Source of the DNA: Cyclobacteriaceae bacterium
GTDB lineage: Bacteria; Bacteroidota; Bacteroidia; Cytophagales; Cyclobacteriaceae
Direction: 5' to 3'
Assembly: GCA_022841475.1 (NCBI GenBank)
Contig: JALHRJ010000025.1
Coordinates: 1 to 59,686, forward strand
DNA: 59,686 bases
The notes beneath the pieces are model-generated. The model saw nothing but the letters and a program-made list of their open reading frames with translations, had not been told where the DNA came from and did no database searches. Shown here in pieces: positions 7,691 through 17,327 of the stretch (position 1 is the stretch's first letter; each line of letters starts with the position of its first letter). The position numbers and the translations under genes are program-made.

Positions 7691-9919
7691 ATGGACTTCT
7701 ATCTGATCTTTGTTGTCATTCTGATGGCTATCGCGGTGGTAGACCTGATTGTAGGGGTAAGTAACGATGCGGTAAATTTTCTCAACTCCGCCATCGGGTC
7801 GAAGGTAGCCCCTTTTCGCACCATTTTAGTAGTAGCCAGTTTAGGCATTTTGGCAGGTTCCCTTTTCTCGAGCGGCATGATGGAGATTGCACGCAATGGT
7901 ATCTTCAATCCTAATTTCTTTACATTCGATAAAATCATTATTGTTTTTCTGGCAGTAATGCTCACCGATATTATTCTTCTCGATTTTTTTAACTCTTTAG
8001 GATTACCTACTTCCACCACCGTCTCACTTGTTTTTGAATTGTTAGGTGCCGCGCTAGTAACGGGTTTGCTTATTTCATTTGATAGAGCCGAGGGTTTTGA
8101 AACGTGGCAGAACATTATCAATTACTCGAGTGCTGTAACAATCATTGTCGGAATATTTTTATCAGTGTTTCTATCGTTTATTGTTGGCGCTGTGGTGCAG
8201 CATGTAGCACGCATCATTTTTACGTTTAAGTTAAAGAAGACATTAAAACGTTATGGCGCCATTTTCAGTGGCCTCGCCATATCGGCTATCATTTACTTTT
8301 TATTAATTAAAGGTGCCAAAGGAAGTTCTTTCATTACCGATGCTCAGCTAAAATGGATTACTGCCAACACATTAGTGATCATGGTGATTTCCGTGGTCAT
8401 GTGGTCTATTCTTATTCAGGCGCTGATGTGGTGGAAAAAAATTAATCCATTAAAAATTGTGGTGTTACTGGGCACGTTCTCATTGGCCATGGCCTTTGCG
8501 GGAAACGACCTTGTCAATTTCATTGGAGTAAGTGTTGCCGGCCTGGTTTCTTTTCAAGCCTGGAGTGCTTCGGGTCTTCCTGCTTCTGATTTTACCATGA
8601 GTATCTTGAACGAAAAGATTGCTACGCCTTCCTGGATTTTATTTTCTGGTGGTCTTATCATGGTAATAACCTTATGGACCAATGCTAAAAGTCGTAAGGT
8701 TACGGAGACTGAAGTATCATTGGGACGGCAAGATGAAGGTGACGAGCGGTTTAAACCCAATATTGTTTCACGCGCACTGGTTGGTAGCGCTATGTGGATG
8801 GGCCGGTTGGTTGAAAAAACCGTACCCGAAAGCTGGACAAAAAATCTTGCCATACGATTTGAGAAAGACAACACAGGTAATGTTGCCGCAGACCAAGCCT
8901 CTTTTGATTTGATTCGGGCAAGTATCAATATGGTGGTCGCCAGTATTCTTATCGCCTATGGTACTTCCCAAAAACTTCCATTAAGTACCACGTTTGTAAC
9001 ATTTATGGTTGCGATGGGCTCCTCTTTTGCCGACCAGGCCTGGGGCAGGGAAAGTGCCGTGTATCGTGTAGCCGGTGTTATCAATGTAATCGCTGGTTGG
9101 TTAGTAACTGCTATTGTTGCTTTACTGGCCAGCGGACTTCTGGCCTTTATCTTATACCATACCGGAATGGCCGGGCCACTTGTACTGACTGTAGTCGCAG
9201 CCTTTTTATTAATACGCAGTCATGTTGTTTTTGCGCGAAAAGAAAAAGAAGACAAAGCTGATAATCGTTTGTTGGAAGAAAAGCAATTGAGCATTCATCA
9301 GGCTGTTCAGGAAAGCAAAAAGAATACCGCCCAGGCCCTTAAGACGATCAAGCAGGTTGTTACACAAAGCCTACGCGCGCTGCAAAAGGAAGATCCGGAT
9401 CTGCTACGCAAAACGCGTAATGAATTAGAAAAACTGAAAATTCAAAACGAGAAGTTTGATTCAAAAATCATCAAGTATGTACGCAAAATGGAAAAAGGCA
9501 ACCTGCTTACCGGACGCCTTTACATTCTTGTTTTTGATCTGATGCAGGATTTGTATCAAAGTGCATTGTTGGTAAACGAAGTGATTATGGCACATGTTGT
9601 AAATCACCATTCGCCACCCAAAAAGAAATATGCCGAACTGATGGCAACCCTGGAGCGCGACTTGGGCAGCTATGCAACCCGGCTATCCGATCATATTGGT
9701 TCCAATGCTATTGGTAATCCTGCCTTGCTGGAAGATCAGAAAAAACTAATCCAGGTTATAAATAAAGCACTGGATGATTTAGTGGTTGATATCCAAAAAG
9801 ATGACCTTGGCAACCGAATGGGATTGCTACAAACCCGACTGCTTCTGGAACTGCGAGACATCGTTATAGAATTGGGTGATCTACATCTGGTATATGATGA
9901 TAATATCCGTCCGGTGTAG
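7691..9919 (+). CDS. PiT-family inorganic phosphate transporter with PhoU-like C-terminal domain
   Basis: A 742-residue protein. The N-terminal part (to about residue 520) is a polytopic PiT transporter with the two inverted-repeat signatures: GVSNDAVNFLNSAIGSKVA near residue 22 and AGNDLVNFIGVSVAGL near residue 277, each with the family's Asn-Asp. About ten to twelve hydrophobic helices are seen. Residues after about 520 are soluble, helical and charged (EKQLSIHQAVQESKKN, ...YQSALLVNEVIMAHVVNHHSP), resembling a PhoU-like four-helix module. Cation-coupled phosphate uptake in the inner membrane is the expected role. A SET-domain gene follows after 17 bp. Confidence 0.9.
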   Translation: MDFYLIFVVILMAIAVVDLIVGVSNDAVNFLNSAIGSKVAPFRTILVVASLGILAGSLFSSGMMEIARNGIFNPNFFTFDKIIIVFLAVMLTDIILLDFFNSLGLPTSTTVSLVFELLGAALVTGLLISFDRAEGFETWQNIINYSSAVTIIVGIFLSVFLSFIVGAVVQHVARIIFTFKLKKTLKRYGAIFSGLAISAIIYFLLIKGAKGSSFITDAQLKWITANTLVIMVISVVMWSILIQALMWWKKINPLKIVVLLGTFSLAMAFAGNDLVNFIGVSVAGLVSFQAWSASGLPASDFTMSILNEKIATPSWILFSGGLIMVITLWTNAKSRKVTETEVSLGRQDEGDERFKPNIVSRALVGSAMWMGRLVEKTVPESWTKNLAIRFEKDNTGNVAADQASFDLIRASINMVVASILIAYGTSQKLPLSTTFVTFMVAMGSSFADQAWGRESAVYRVAGVINVIAGWLVTAIVALLASGLLAFILYHTGMAGPLVLTVVAAFLLIRSHVVFARKEKEDKADNRLLEEKQLSIHQAVQESKKNTAQALKTIKQVVTQSLRALQKEDPDLLRKTRNELEKLKIQNEKFDSKIIKYVRKMEKGNLLTGRLYILVFDLMQDLYQSALLVNEVIMAHVVNHHSPPKKKYAELMATLERDLGSYATRLSDHIGSNAIGNPALLEDQKKLIQVINKALDDLVVDIQKDDLGNRMGLLQTRLLLELRDIVIELGDLHLVYDDNIRPV

Positions 9920-9936
9920 AGGAGTTTTTATACGCA

Positions 9937-10386
9937 ATGCCTTTACTCGAAAATTTTTTAATCGTAAAGAAATCGCGACTACCCGATGCAGGTAAAGGAC
10001 TTTTCACAAAAGTTGCCATTAAAAAAGGAACCCGCATTGTAGAATACAAAGGTCGCCTTCAATCCTGGAAAGAGGTAAAAGATCAGGATGGACACAACGG
10101 ATATCTGATGTACATCAGCCGCAAGGCCGTAATCAATGCATTACCCGCTCTACAAACTTTGGGGCGCTATGCCAATGATGCACTGGGACTAACCCGCGTT
10201 GATGGCATGCGCAATAATGCAGAATACATCAGTGAAGGCAACCGATGTTATATTGATGCCACACGCAACATTAAACCCAATGAGGAAATTCTGGTTGGGT
10301 ATGGTCGCGAATACTGGACGCTGATTAAACGAATCCAGAAACTTTCAAAAACAAAATCGGCAAGCTCAGTTAGGAGAAAATCATAA
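9937..10386 (+). CDS. SET-domain protein (putative protein-lysine methyltransferase)
   Basis: A 149-residue protein that is essentially one SET domain: KSRLPDAGKGLFTKVAIKKGTRIVEY at the start (the G-x-GLF block), then LGRYANDA, NNAEY and the C-terminal IKPNEEILVGYGREYW with the typical GYG-x-x-YW end. The NNAEY stretch stands where eukaryotic enzymes have the NH-x-C SAM-binding motif, as is usual for short bacterial SET proteins. The C-terminal tail is basic (RIQKLSKTKSASSVRRKS). A target protein is not known. It follows the phosphate transporter by 17 bp and is probably co-transcribed. Confidence 0.85.
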   Translation: MPLLENFLIVKKSRLPDAGKGLFTKVAIKKGTRIVEYKGRLQSWKEVKDQDGHNGYLMYISRKAVINALPALQTLGRYANDALGLTRVDGMRNNAEYISEGNRCYIDATRNIKPNEEILVGYGREYWTLIKRIQKLSKTKSASSVRRKS

Positions 10387-10413
10387 GCCATTTGATTTGG
10401 TTCTCAATCTTAA

Positions 10414-11403
10414 TCAGCCCATTCTTTCAATCAATTTTTTTGTCGCGATAATTCCTTCCTCATTACTAACGAATCCTGATTGGCCGGCCATCTGCATGAT
10501 ACCTCCTTCGTACTCAACGCCAATAATACCGTTGAATTTTGACTTCCTTATGATATCAAACATGCGAACAAAATCGACATCCATATCGTTACCCTGTGCA
10601 TCAAACTTGTGTGTCTTTGCGCTCACACCCTTTGCATAAGGCATTAGTTCTTCAACACCCTTGTACTTATCATATTCTTCAAGACACTTCGTATTCATAT
10701 AACCAGCAATATCCATGGTTGCTGGCTTGGTTCGCTTGGTGCAGAAGTTACCAAAGTCGGGGAGCACACCCGCATATTTGTTGTTAACTTTTTTCATAAT
10801 GTCAGCGAGCCATTTTCCATTGCATGAATGACCTACATGGTTTTCAACAATTATGTTAAGATCATTTTTAGCGCCATACTCAAGCAGTTTACTGTATCCT
10901 TCAAGTGCCGCATCGGCTACTTCTTCGGCAGTACCTTCCTGTTCAAGGCTTCCCAGGTTTACACGAATAGAACTGCAGTTAAGAACCTTTGCGGCATCCA
11001 CCCACTTATAGTGGCTCTCCACGGCATGGGCTCGTTTGGTTTTGTCTAGGTCGGCAATGTTTTCGCCATCCACCATAATTAAATGATTTCGGACGCCCAC
11101 ATCCTCAGCCCGTTTCTTTAACTCCTTGATAAAATCGCTGCTATCAATTTTGTCACCAAAAAACATGGCTACATATTCTACGATGCTGATGCCGAATTCA
11201 TTTTTTGCCCGTGCCGGAAAATCCAGGATATTATCTTTTCCAGAAAAATAACCAGAGGCTAACGAGAACTGAGCCAATGAAATCTCATAGGAAGATTTGA
11301 CTAATGTATCCGCGTTTACATCCCAAGGAAGAGCCGTTGCCGCTACGGCACCGAGTGAGCCCATGCCTACTTGCTTAATAAATTTTCTACGATTGGATTT
11401 CAT
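10414..11403 (-). CDS. Tat-exported sugar phosphate isomerase/epimerase-like TIM-barrel protein
   Basis: A 329-residue protein with a twin-arginine leader (SNRRKFIKQ followed by an Ala-rich hydrophobic core ending in VNADT). The mature part has the xylose-isomerase-like AP2EC pattern: SIVEYVAMFFGDK, LIMVDGENIADL, IRVNLGSLEQ, NIIVENHVGHSC, GVLPDFGNFC and FNGIIGVEYEGG, i.e. the strand-end Glu/His/Asp residues that bind a divalent metal. Substrate unknown; relatives in sugar loci act on modified sugars. It follows the GntR regulator by 24 bp on the same strand, so it belongs to that transcript and probably to the rhamnoside locus. Confidence 0.83.
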   Translation of the reverse strand: MKSNRRKFIKQVGMGSLGAVAATALPWDVNADTLVKSSYEISLAQFSLASGYFSGKDNILDFPARAKNEFGISIVEYVAMFFGDKIDSSDFIKELKKRAEDVGVRNHLIMVDGENIADLDKTKRAHAVESHYKWVDAAKVLNCSSIRVNLGSLEQEGTAEEVADAALEGYSKLLEYGAKNDLNIIVENHVGHSCNGKWLADIMKKVNNKYAGVLPDFGNFCTKRTKPATMDIAGYMNTKCLEEYDKYKGVEELMPYAKGVSAKTHKFDAQGNDMDVDFVRMFDIIRKSKFNGIIGVEYEGGIMQMAGQSGFVSNEEGIIATKKLIERMG

Positions 11404-11427
11404 GTTGTTTGTATTTAAGGTGTAAAT

Positions 11428-12465
11428 CTAAAGTGAATCACGTAATGTAAGATGAAAGGGTACTTCCACGCGTGTCCTGGAATTAGTTAAAATCAGGTGT
11501 GCCGCTTGCTGCCCCATCCACTGGAAATTGGTAGATACCGTAGTAATACCGTTTAGAATAATTTTCTTCAACGGAATTTCATTATAGGAGATAACGCCCA
11601 CCTCTTTACCTACTTGTAGTCTTTGTTCAAGAATTTTCTCAATCAAAATAACAAGGTCGCGTTCCATTACACTAATATAGACTGATCCCTTTTCTATTTC
11701 ACTATCGCCCAGTTCATGGATTACTGTAAAATTAAAGGCATACTGATGGCAAAATCGTTTAAGTCCCTGAATAATTTCTTCCGGATAGTATGTGTGTTGC
11801 GGGAATATCAATTTGATGGAATGATACTTCGACAGTTGAGGTAGCGCCTGTTCCATAGCCTCATAAATATTCTTTTCAAAGTTTTCATATACAGCTGCAT
11901 ACTCTCCCGTTACCTCGGGAGGTAATTTATCGAGTAATAATAGTTTTTCCTTGGGTAGCGAATCTATCAACTGATAAGCATGTTCATGCCCTTCAATAAA
12001 GTGAGGAATAATCACATAATGAGAATATGCTCCCACATGTCGAGCTAGTAATTTTTTAAAGATCGAAAAGTCATTATTATAGATATAAAAATCGATGGAA
12101 GCCTTATCGCCCAATATACCAGCAAATGCATCATAAATAATTTTCTTGTGCTCGCTCAGTTTGTTAAACAACAAAAATATCTTCAATTGCTTTTCAATAT
12201 CGATGCTCTTGATAAAAAAGCCTTTGCCCGGCACGGAACCCAATACCCCATCACTTTTCAGTTTTCGATAAGACTTTTCAATCGTGTCGCGCGAGACCGC
12301 CAGTTCAAAACTCAATTCATTGATAGAAGGTATGGTATCATTTATTTTCAGATGTCCATCCAGCACAGCCTGCTTAATAGAGTCAGCCACCTGCAAATAT
12401 TTTGGATTGGCAGAATAATCATCCATGTGAATGCACTGAAGAATTGAATTTCCTGAATCCTGCAT
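11428..12465 (-). CDS. GntR-family transcriptional regulator with LacI-like ligand-binding domain
   Basis: A 345-residue regulator. Residues about 20-90 form a GntR winged helix: YLQVADSIKQAVLDGHLKIND, IPSINELSFELAVSRDTIEKSYRKLKSDGVL and the wing GSVPGKGFFI. The remainder resembles the periplasmic-binding-protein fold of LacI-type sensors (FLLFNKLSEHKK, HYVIIPHF, VGVISYNEIPLKKIILNGITTV, MGQQAAHLIL). This GntR/PBP fusion is a common carbohydrate regulator in Bacteroidota. It is divergent from the GH106 gene (122-bp spacer), which suggests that it controls the rhamnosidase operon and responds to rhamnose or a derivative; that is inference from position. Confidence 0.85.
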   Translation of the reverse strand: MQDSGNSILQCIHMDDYSANPKYLQVADSIKQAVLDGHLKINDTIPSINELSFELAVSRDTIEKSYRKLKSDGVLGSVPGKGFFIKSIDIEKQLKIFLLFNKLSEHKKIIYDAFAGILGDKASIDFYIYNNDFSIFKKLLARHVGAYSHYVIIPHFIEGHEHAYQLIDSLPKEKLLLLDKLPPEVTGEYAAVYENFEKNIYEAMEQALPQLSKYHSIKLIFPQHTYYPEEIIQGLKRFCHQYAFNFTVIHELGDSEIEKGSVYISVMERDLVILIEKILEQRLQVGKEVGVISYNEIPLKKIILNGITTVSTNFQWMGQQAAHLILTNSRTRVEVPFHLTLRDSL

Positions 12466-12587
12466 AAGCTAAAAGTAAATAGAACCATTCAAACCCAAAA
12501 ACCACCAGTCAAATTCAGACAGGATAGGGCATGACAGTTCAATGGCAAGAGGAAACTATCTTGCTTTGAATCAACAATCTGCCTGCA

Positions 12588-15500
12588 ATGAAAAAAACAT
12601 TCTATTTAGTGATCGCACTTCAATTCATAACTAATATCTCCATCGCACAGATTTCAAATGATGATTTGATGAAAGGATTTCAAAATCCACCGGAAGAAGC
12701 AAAACCACGCACCTGGTGGCATTGGATTGGCAGCAACATCACCAAAGAAGGAATTACCAAAGACCTGGAGTGGATGAAACGTGCCGGCATTGGTGGTTTT
12801 CAGGCTTTTGATGTAAGTCTTGGCATGGGACAAACCGTGGATAAAAAAATTGTTTTCATGACTCCGGAGTGGCTTGATGCCATTCGACATACCGCAGTCG
12901 AAGCAGAACGATTAGGTTTGGAAATGACGATGGTAACCTCTGCCGGCTGGAGTGAAACAGGTGGCCCATGGGTGAAGCCCGAAGAAGCAATTAAAAAAGT
13001 AGTATGGAGTGAATTGCAAATTAAAGGCGGAGAAAAGTTCTCGGGTAAACTCCCAGCGCCTCCATCCAATAACGGACCGATACGTAACCTAAGCAGACCG
13101 GATGGATTTGGGGCCGTCACGAATTCAAAACCAGATCCAACCCTTTATGCGGATTATAAAGTCATCGCCTTTCGCACCCCCAAAGACGAAGTGAAAATTG
13201 CTGATCTGAAACCAAAGGTAACATCCAACTCAGGCGATTTGGATGTAACTGCACTTTTCGATGATGATCTGACAACAAAAGTTACACTGACTATGCCAAA
13301 GTCAGCGTCTCATTCCTGGATACAGTTTGAATTTGAACAACCATTCCAGGCACGATCGCTCTCGCTTGCTACTGCAATTACGGGTACGTTTGGTAGCAAA
13401 GACATGACCACCGGTGTTGTGGAAGTGAGTGATGATGGAAAGAATTTTAAAACCATTCAGGCTTTGCCAGGCCCGCAGCATGACATTCGCGCTTTGCCGG
13501 TGCGAACCTACAGCTTCCCTGAAGTAACTGCTAAATACTTTCGAATTACATTTACTGGTGGTTCTGGCATCACCACGGTTGGTGATTTTGGATCAGCCGG
13601 ATACTTTGGTCCAGCACCCAGTTCCTTTCATGTGACCGAAGCAAAATTTTTTAGTGACGCACGTGTGCACCGTTGGGAAGACAAAGCTCACTTCGCCCCC
13701 ATGTTTGAATTGGAAGCATTGGCTACAAAACCTGTTTCCGAAGGTTCAACCATCACCAATGTAACTGATCTTACCGATAGAATGAAAACCGATGGCACAC
13801 TTACGTGGGATGCACCAGCCGGCAACTGGACCATTTTAAGAATGGGTTATTCCTTAACGGGATCGAAGAATAGTCCGGCAGTACCAGCAGGTGTAGGATA
13901 TGAAGTTGACAAGCTAAGCAAAAAACATCTTGAGTCTTATTATAAAGGCTATACCACTCCCATAGCGCAGGCATTGGGTTCGCTCTATGGCAAGCGTATG
14001 CAATACTGGCTCACGGATAGCTTTGAAGCCGATGCTCAAAACTGGACCGAAGAATTACCGCAGGAATTTTTAAAACGCAGAGGCTATGACATGACTGCTT
14101 ATCTGCCTGTGTTGAGCGGGCGCATTGTAAAAAGTGCAGAAGTAAGTGATCGTTTCCTGTGGGATTTCAGAAGAACGATTGCCGATATGCTGGCAGAAAA
14201 TCATTACAAAGCGTTGGGAGATATAGCCAGAGCAGAAGGAATAAAACTATATGGTGAGTCGGCTGGTATCTCATTACCTATCATGCAAGATGCCATGTTA
14301 AATAAAAAATACCTGGATATTCCGATGGCAGAATTCGGTATGACACAAGGATTAGGTTCAGCAGAAAGCAGCAGTTGGAAATCACCTCGCGATCTGGATG
14401 ATGATCACGCTTATCGCGGAGCTGGTGATCGTCTGCACGCACATCAATCCGACATACGCGAGGCGGCCTCTGCATCACACATCTATGGAAAGAAATTTGT
14501 AGCTACCGAGTCCTGGACGGGTGGAGCCTTTGAGGCACCTGCTTCCATGAAACTGATTGGAGATTATTGGAATACGCAGGGTGTTAATCGTTTCATCTTC
14601 CATACCTCAACACATCAGCCATTGGATACCAAGCCCGGTAACTCGATGGTAGGTACACACATTCACCGAAATATTACCTGGGCCGAACAAGCCGCACCAT
14701 TTGTTACCTATCTCTCCAGAAACAGTTTCATGTTACAGCAAGGAAATTTTGTTGCGGACATTGCTTACTATTTAGGGGAGGGCATTCCATCATCAGTTCC
14801 GTATTGGAAAAAAATAAAACCTGAACCACCTGTTGGATATGATTTTGATTTTTTAGGTACGGACATCTTACTGGATGATGCTTTAGTAAAGGACGGAAAG
14901 ATTGTGTTACGGAGCGGCATGAGTTACGAAGTTCTGGTACTGCCCGAAACCCATGAGATGACTCTGCCTGTGTTGAAGAAGATCAAAGAATTAGTTTCTC
15001 AGGGAGCTACTATTGTGGGACCTAAACCTATTAAGTCACCAAGTCTTGCGGGCTATCCATCTATTGATCGTGAAGTTGCCTTAATGGCGAATGAGATCTG
15101 GGGTGATGCTGATGGTCAGTTAATTTTTCATCATAGTTATGAAAAAGGAAATGTGTATTGGGGAGCACCGTTGAATTCGGTATTGGCTGAGAAAAAAGTT
15201 TATAAAGATGTGGATTATACAAAACCTCACGTAAATACTTATTTGAGTTGGATACACCGCAGGACAAATGAAGCAGACATCTACTTTATCTCTAATCTGA
15301 GGAATCAGAAAGAAGAAGCAAAAATTCAATTTCGCATGAGCGGAAAAACTCCAGAACTATGGCATGGTGATACAGGAAAATCGGAAGAAGTGGAATATGT
15401 TATGGAAGGTGGTTTTACTACTGTATCGGTCACCTTAAATCCGGAGCAATCTGTTTTTATCGTATTCAGAAATCCTACATCGGTAACAGCGCAACAAATC

Positions 15501-16019
15501 GCAAAACCCGTCATCGTTACATTAGCCGACCTGACGGGATCATGGAACGTAAGCTTCCCTCCCAACCTGGGCGCTCCCGAAAAAATCACGCTGGATAAAT
15601 TAATTTCACTTTCTGAACATTCTGAAGAGGGAGTAAAATATTTTGGTGGCACCGCAACGTATACTAAAGAGTTTACCACCTCAAAAGATTGGTTTAAACC
15701 ACGGGCCAAATTCTTACTTGATCTCGGCAAGGTAAAAGATATTGCTGAGGTATCTGTCAATGGAAAATCGTTAGGCATTTTATGGAAACTGCCATACGAA
15801 CTTGATATCACAAGTGCTTTGAAAACCGGTGCAAATAAAATTGAAATTAAAGTAACTAACCAATGGACTAATCGGATTACGGGAGATGCGATTAATCCGG
15901 GTAAAAAAGTATTGTCTGGAAGCGGTCTCCGGTTTGGTGGTGGCAACGATGCATTAATCGAATCGGGGTTAATAGGTCCTGTAATAGTGAGTCGGGTAGG
16001 CGATAACCAATCAAAATAA
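12588..16019 (+). CDS. GH106 family alpha-L-rhamnosidase, secreted
   Basis: A 1143-residue protein with a signal peptide (MKKTFYLVIALQFITNISIAQ). The GH106 pattern is clear: PRTWWHWIGSNITKEGITKDLEWMKRAGIGGFQAFD near the start, EMTMVTSAGWSETGGPWV, the acidic YWLTDSFEADAQNW near residue 474, KLYGESAG near 556 and ATESWTGGAFE near 639, where the family's catalytic and calcium-ligating acids lie. A C-terminal beta-sandwich (SVNGKSLGILWKLPYELDI) completes the chain. The enzyme releases L-rhamnose from rhamnogalacturonan-type glycans. It is first in a six-gene run with spacings of 33, -8, 1, 103 and 22 bp. A region before the gene (12466-12587) is shared with the GntR regulator. Confidence 0.9.
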   Translation: MKKTFYLVIALQFITNISIAQISNDDLMKGFQNPPEEAKPRTWWHWIGSNITKEGITKDLEWMKRAGIGGFQAFDVSLGMGQTVDKKIVFMTPEWLDAIRHTAVEAERLGLEMTMVTSAGWSETGGPWVKPEEAIKKVVWSELQIKGGEKFSGKLPAPPSNNGPIRNLSRPDGFGAVTNSKPDPTLYADYKVIAFRTPKDEVKIADLKPKVTSNSGDLDVTALFDDDLTTKVTLTMPKSASHSWIQFEFEQPFQARSLSLATAITGTFGSKDMTTGVVEVSDDGKNFKTIQALPGPQHDIRALPVRTYSFPEVTAKYFRITFTGGSGITTVGDFGSAGYFGPAPSSFHVTEAKFFSDARVHRWEDKAHFAPMFELEALATKPVSEGSTITNVTDLTDRMKTDGTLTWDAPAGNWTILRMGYSLTGSKNSPAVPAGVGYEVDKLSKKHLESYYKGYTTPIAQALGSLYGKRMQYWLTDSFEADAQNWTEELPQEFLKRRGYDMTAYLPVLSGRIVKSAEVSDRFLWDFRRTIADMLAENHYKALGDIARAEGIKLYGESAGISLPIMQDAMLNKKYLDIPMAEFGMTQGLGSAESSSWKSPRDLDDDHAYRGAGDRLHAHQSDIREAASASHIYGKKFVATESWTGGAFEAPASMKLIGDYWNTQGVNRFIFHTSTHQPLDTKPGNSMVGTHIHRNITWAEQAAPFVTYLSRNSFMLQQGNFVADIAYYLGEGIPSSVPYWKKIKPEPPVGYDFDFLGTDILLDDALVKDGKIVLRSGMSYEVLVLPETHEMTLPVLKKIKELVSQGATIVGPKPIKSPSLAGYPSIDREVALMANEIWGDADGQLIFHHSYEKGNVYWGAPLNSVLAEKKVYKDVDYTKPHVNTYLSWIHRRTNEADIYFISNLRNQKEEAKIQFRMSGKTPELWHGDTGKSEEVEYVMEGGFTTVSVTLNPEQSVFIVFRNPTSVTAQQIAKPVIVTLADLTGSWNVSFPPNLGAPEKITLDKLISLSEHSEEGVKYFGGTATYTKEFTTSKDWFKPRAKFLLDLGKVKDIAEVSVNGKSLGILWKLPYELDITSALKTGANKIEIKVTNQWTNRITGDAINPGKKVLSGSGLRFGGGNDALIESGLIGPVIVSRVGDNQSK

Positions 16020-16052
16020 AAAGTTATCTTCGGTATCCTAAATCCAAAAGCT

Positions 16053-17327
16053 ATGAATCGTTATTCCTTCATTCTCTTTATACTGGCAATTATTTCGTGC
16101 ACTCCTGCACCAGAAAAAAAATTAAAAACCATTGTTAATGGCACGCCTGAATCTGCCGGATATTCATCTCAACGTTTAGCCCGGCTGGACAGTACGATGA
16201 ATGATTGGGTGGATAAAGGTTGGATGAATGGAGCTGTAAGTTTAATTATCAGGAATGGAAAAATCGCCCACTACAAATCGTTTGGTTATAATGACCTCGA
16301 AACAAAAGCACCGCTGGATAAAGCTGGAATTTTCCGGATTGCTTCGCAAACCAAAGCGATAACAAGTGTTGCAGCAATGATCCTCTATGAAGAGGGAAAA
16401 TTTTTATTGGAAGATCCCGTTTCAAAATATATACCTTCCTTCGCAAACATTCAGGTGCTCGACAAATTCAATGACAAAGACACTACCTATACAACCATTC
16501 CGGCCAAACGACAAATAACTATTCGCGATTTACTGACGCACACATCTGGAATTGGCTACGCACAAATCGGAAGCAAAGAAGCAAACTCGATCTACGCTAA
16601 AAATAATATAACAGGCGGGCTTGATGTATACGAAGGCACGCTTGCCGATGCGATGACGCGCTTAGGTACATTACCATTGATGCACCAACCCGGTGAGCGG
16701 TGGACCTATGGGTTAAATACAGATTTATTAGGTCGGCTTGTTGAGATATGGTCGGGAAAGACATTGGAAGAATTTTTTAACGAGCGCATCTTTAAACCGC
16801 TGGATATGAAGGATACATACTTCAATGTCCCTGAAGAAAAAGCAACCCGGGTGGTGAATTTTTTTATGGCAGACTCAACCGGATTGAAAAAGTTTGAAAA
16901 AGCCCTTGGTGGGGATCTGAACTTCCCACTTCGTAAAAAGTCTTATTTCTCGGGCGGTGGTGGTTTATCTTCCACCATTTATGACTATGCTGTTTTCCTT
17001 CAGATGTTGTTGAATGAAGGTGAGTATAATGGGGTGCGCCTATTATCAAGAAATACTGTGCGCATGATGACCATGAATCAGATCGGTGATTTGAATCTTG
17101 GAGATAATAAATTTGGTTTAGGCTTTGCCATAGTTTCCGAAAAAGGAAGTAGTATGATGCCGCATCAGATAGGCACCTATTCCTGGGGCGGAGCATTTTC
17201 AACCGGCTACTGGGTTGATCCTAAAGAAAATATGGTTGTGTTGATTTACCGACAAATGTGGGGTGCACACGATGCAGAGATAGACGCAAAGTTTAAAGTA
17301 CTGGTTTATCAGGCCATCCATGATTAA
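16053..17327 (+). CDS. Serine hydrolase, class C beta-lactamase-like lipoprotein
   Basis: A 424-residue protein with a lipoprotein leader (FILFILAIISCTPAP, lipobox ISC). The beta-lactamase fold is shown by FRIASQTKAITSVAAM with the S-x-x-K nucleophile motif (Ser about residue 98), LLTHTSGIGY, the YGLN tyrosine motif, and HQIGTYSWGGAFSTGYWVDP as the third element (His replaces the Lys of KTG, as in many esterase-like members). Such proteins are often esterases or peptidases. In this locus it may remove acyl groups from rhamnosides, which is inference. Its 3' end overlaps the next gene by 8 bp. Confidence 0.87.
   Translation: MNRYSFILFILAIISCTPAPEKKLKTIVNGTPESAGYSSQRLARLDSTMNDWVDKGWMNGAVSLIIRNGKIAHYKSFGYNDLETKAPLDKAGIFRIASQTKAITSVAAMILYEEGKFLLEDPVSKYIPSFANIQVLDKFNDKDTTYTTIPAKRQITIRDLLTHTSGIGYAQIGSKEANSIYAKNNITGGLDVYEGTLADAMTRLGTLPLMHQPGERWTYGLNTDLLGRLVEIWSGKTLEEFFNERIFKPLDMKDTYFNVPEEKATRVVNFFMADSTGLKKFEKALGGDLNFPLRKKSYFSGGGGLSSTIYDYAVFLQMLLNEGEYNGVRLLSRNTVRMMTMNQIGDLNLGDNKFGLGFAIVSEKGSSMMPHQIGTYSWGGAFSTGYWVDPKENMVVLIYRQMWGAHDAEIDAKFKVLVYQAIHD

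Noticed and set aside
7699..8121. 140-codon minus-strand frame inside the phosphate transporter gene
   Set aside because: It is antisense to the conserved PiT signature regions; the peptide has no family pattern.
12540..12587. A possible Bacteroidota promoter before GH106 (TTGCTTTG at the -7 place)
   Set aside because: The -7 box has a mismatch in its key TA and no TTTG-like -33 box lies 19-20 bases upstream, so I do not report it.
15326..15946. 206-codon minus-strand frame inside the GH106 gene
   Set aside because: The plus-strand frame is a conserved GH106 C-terminal domain; the antisense peptide is Pro/Ser-rich without motifs.
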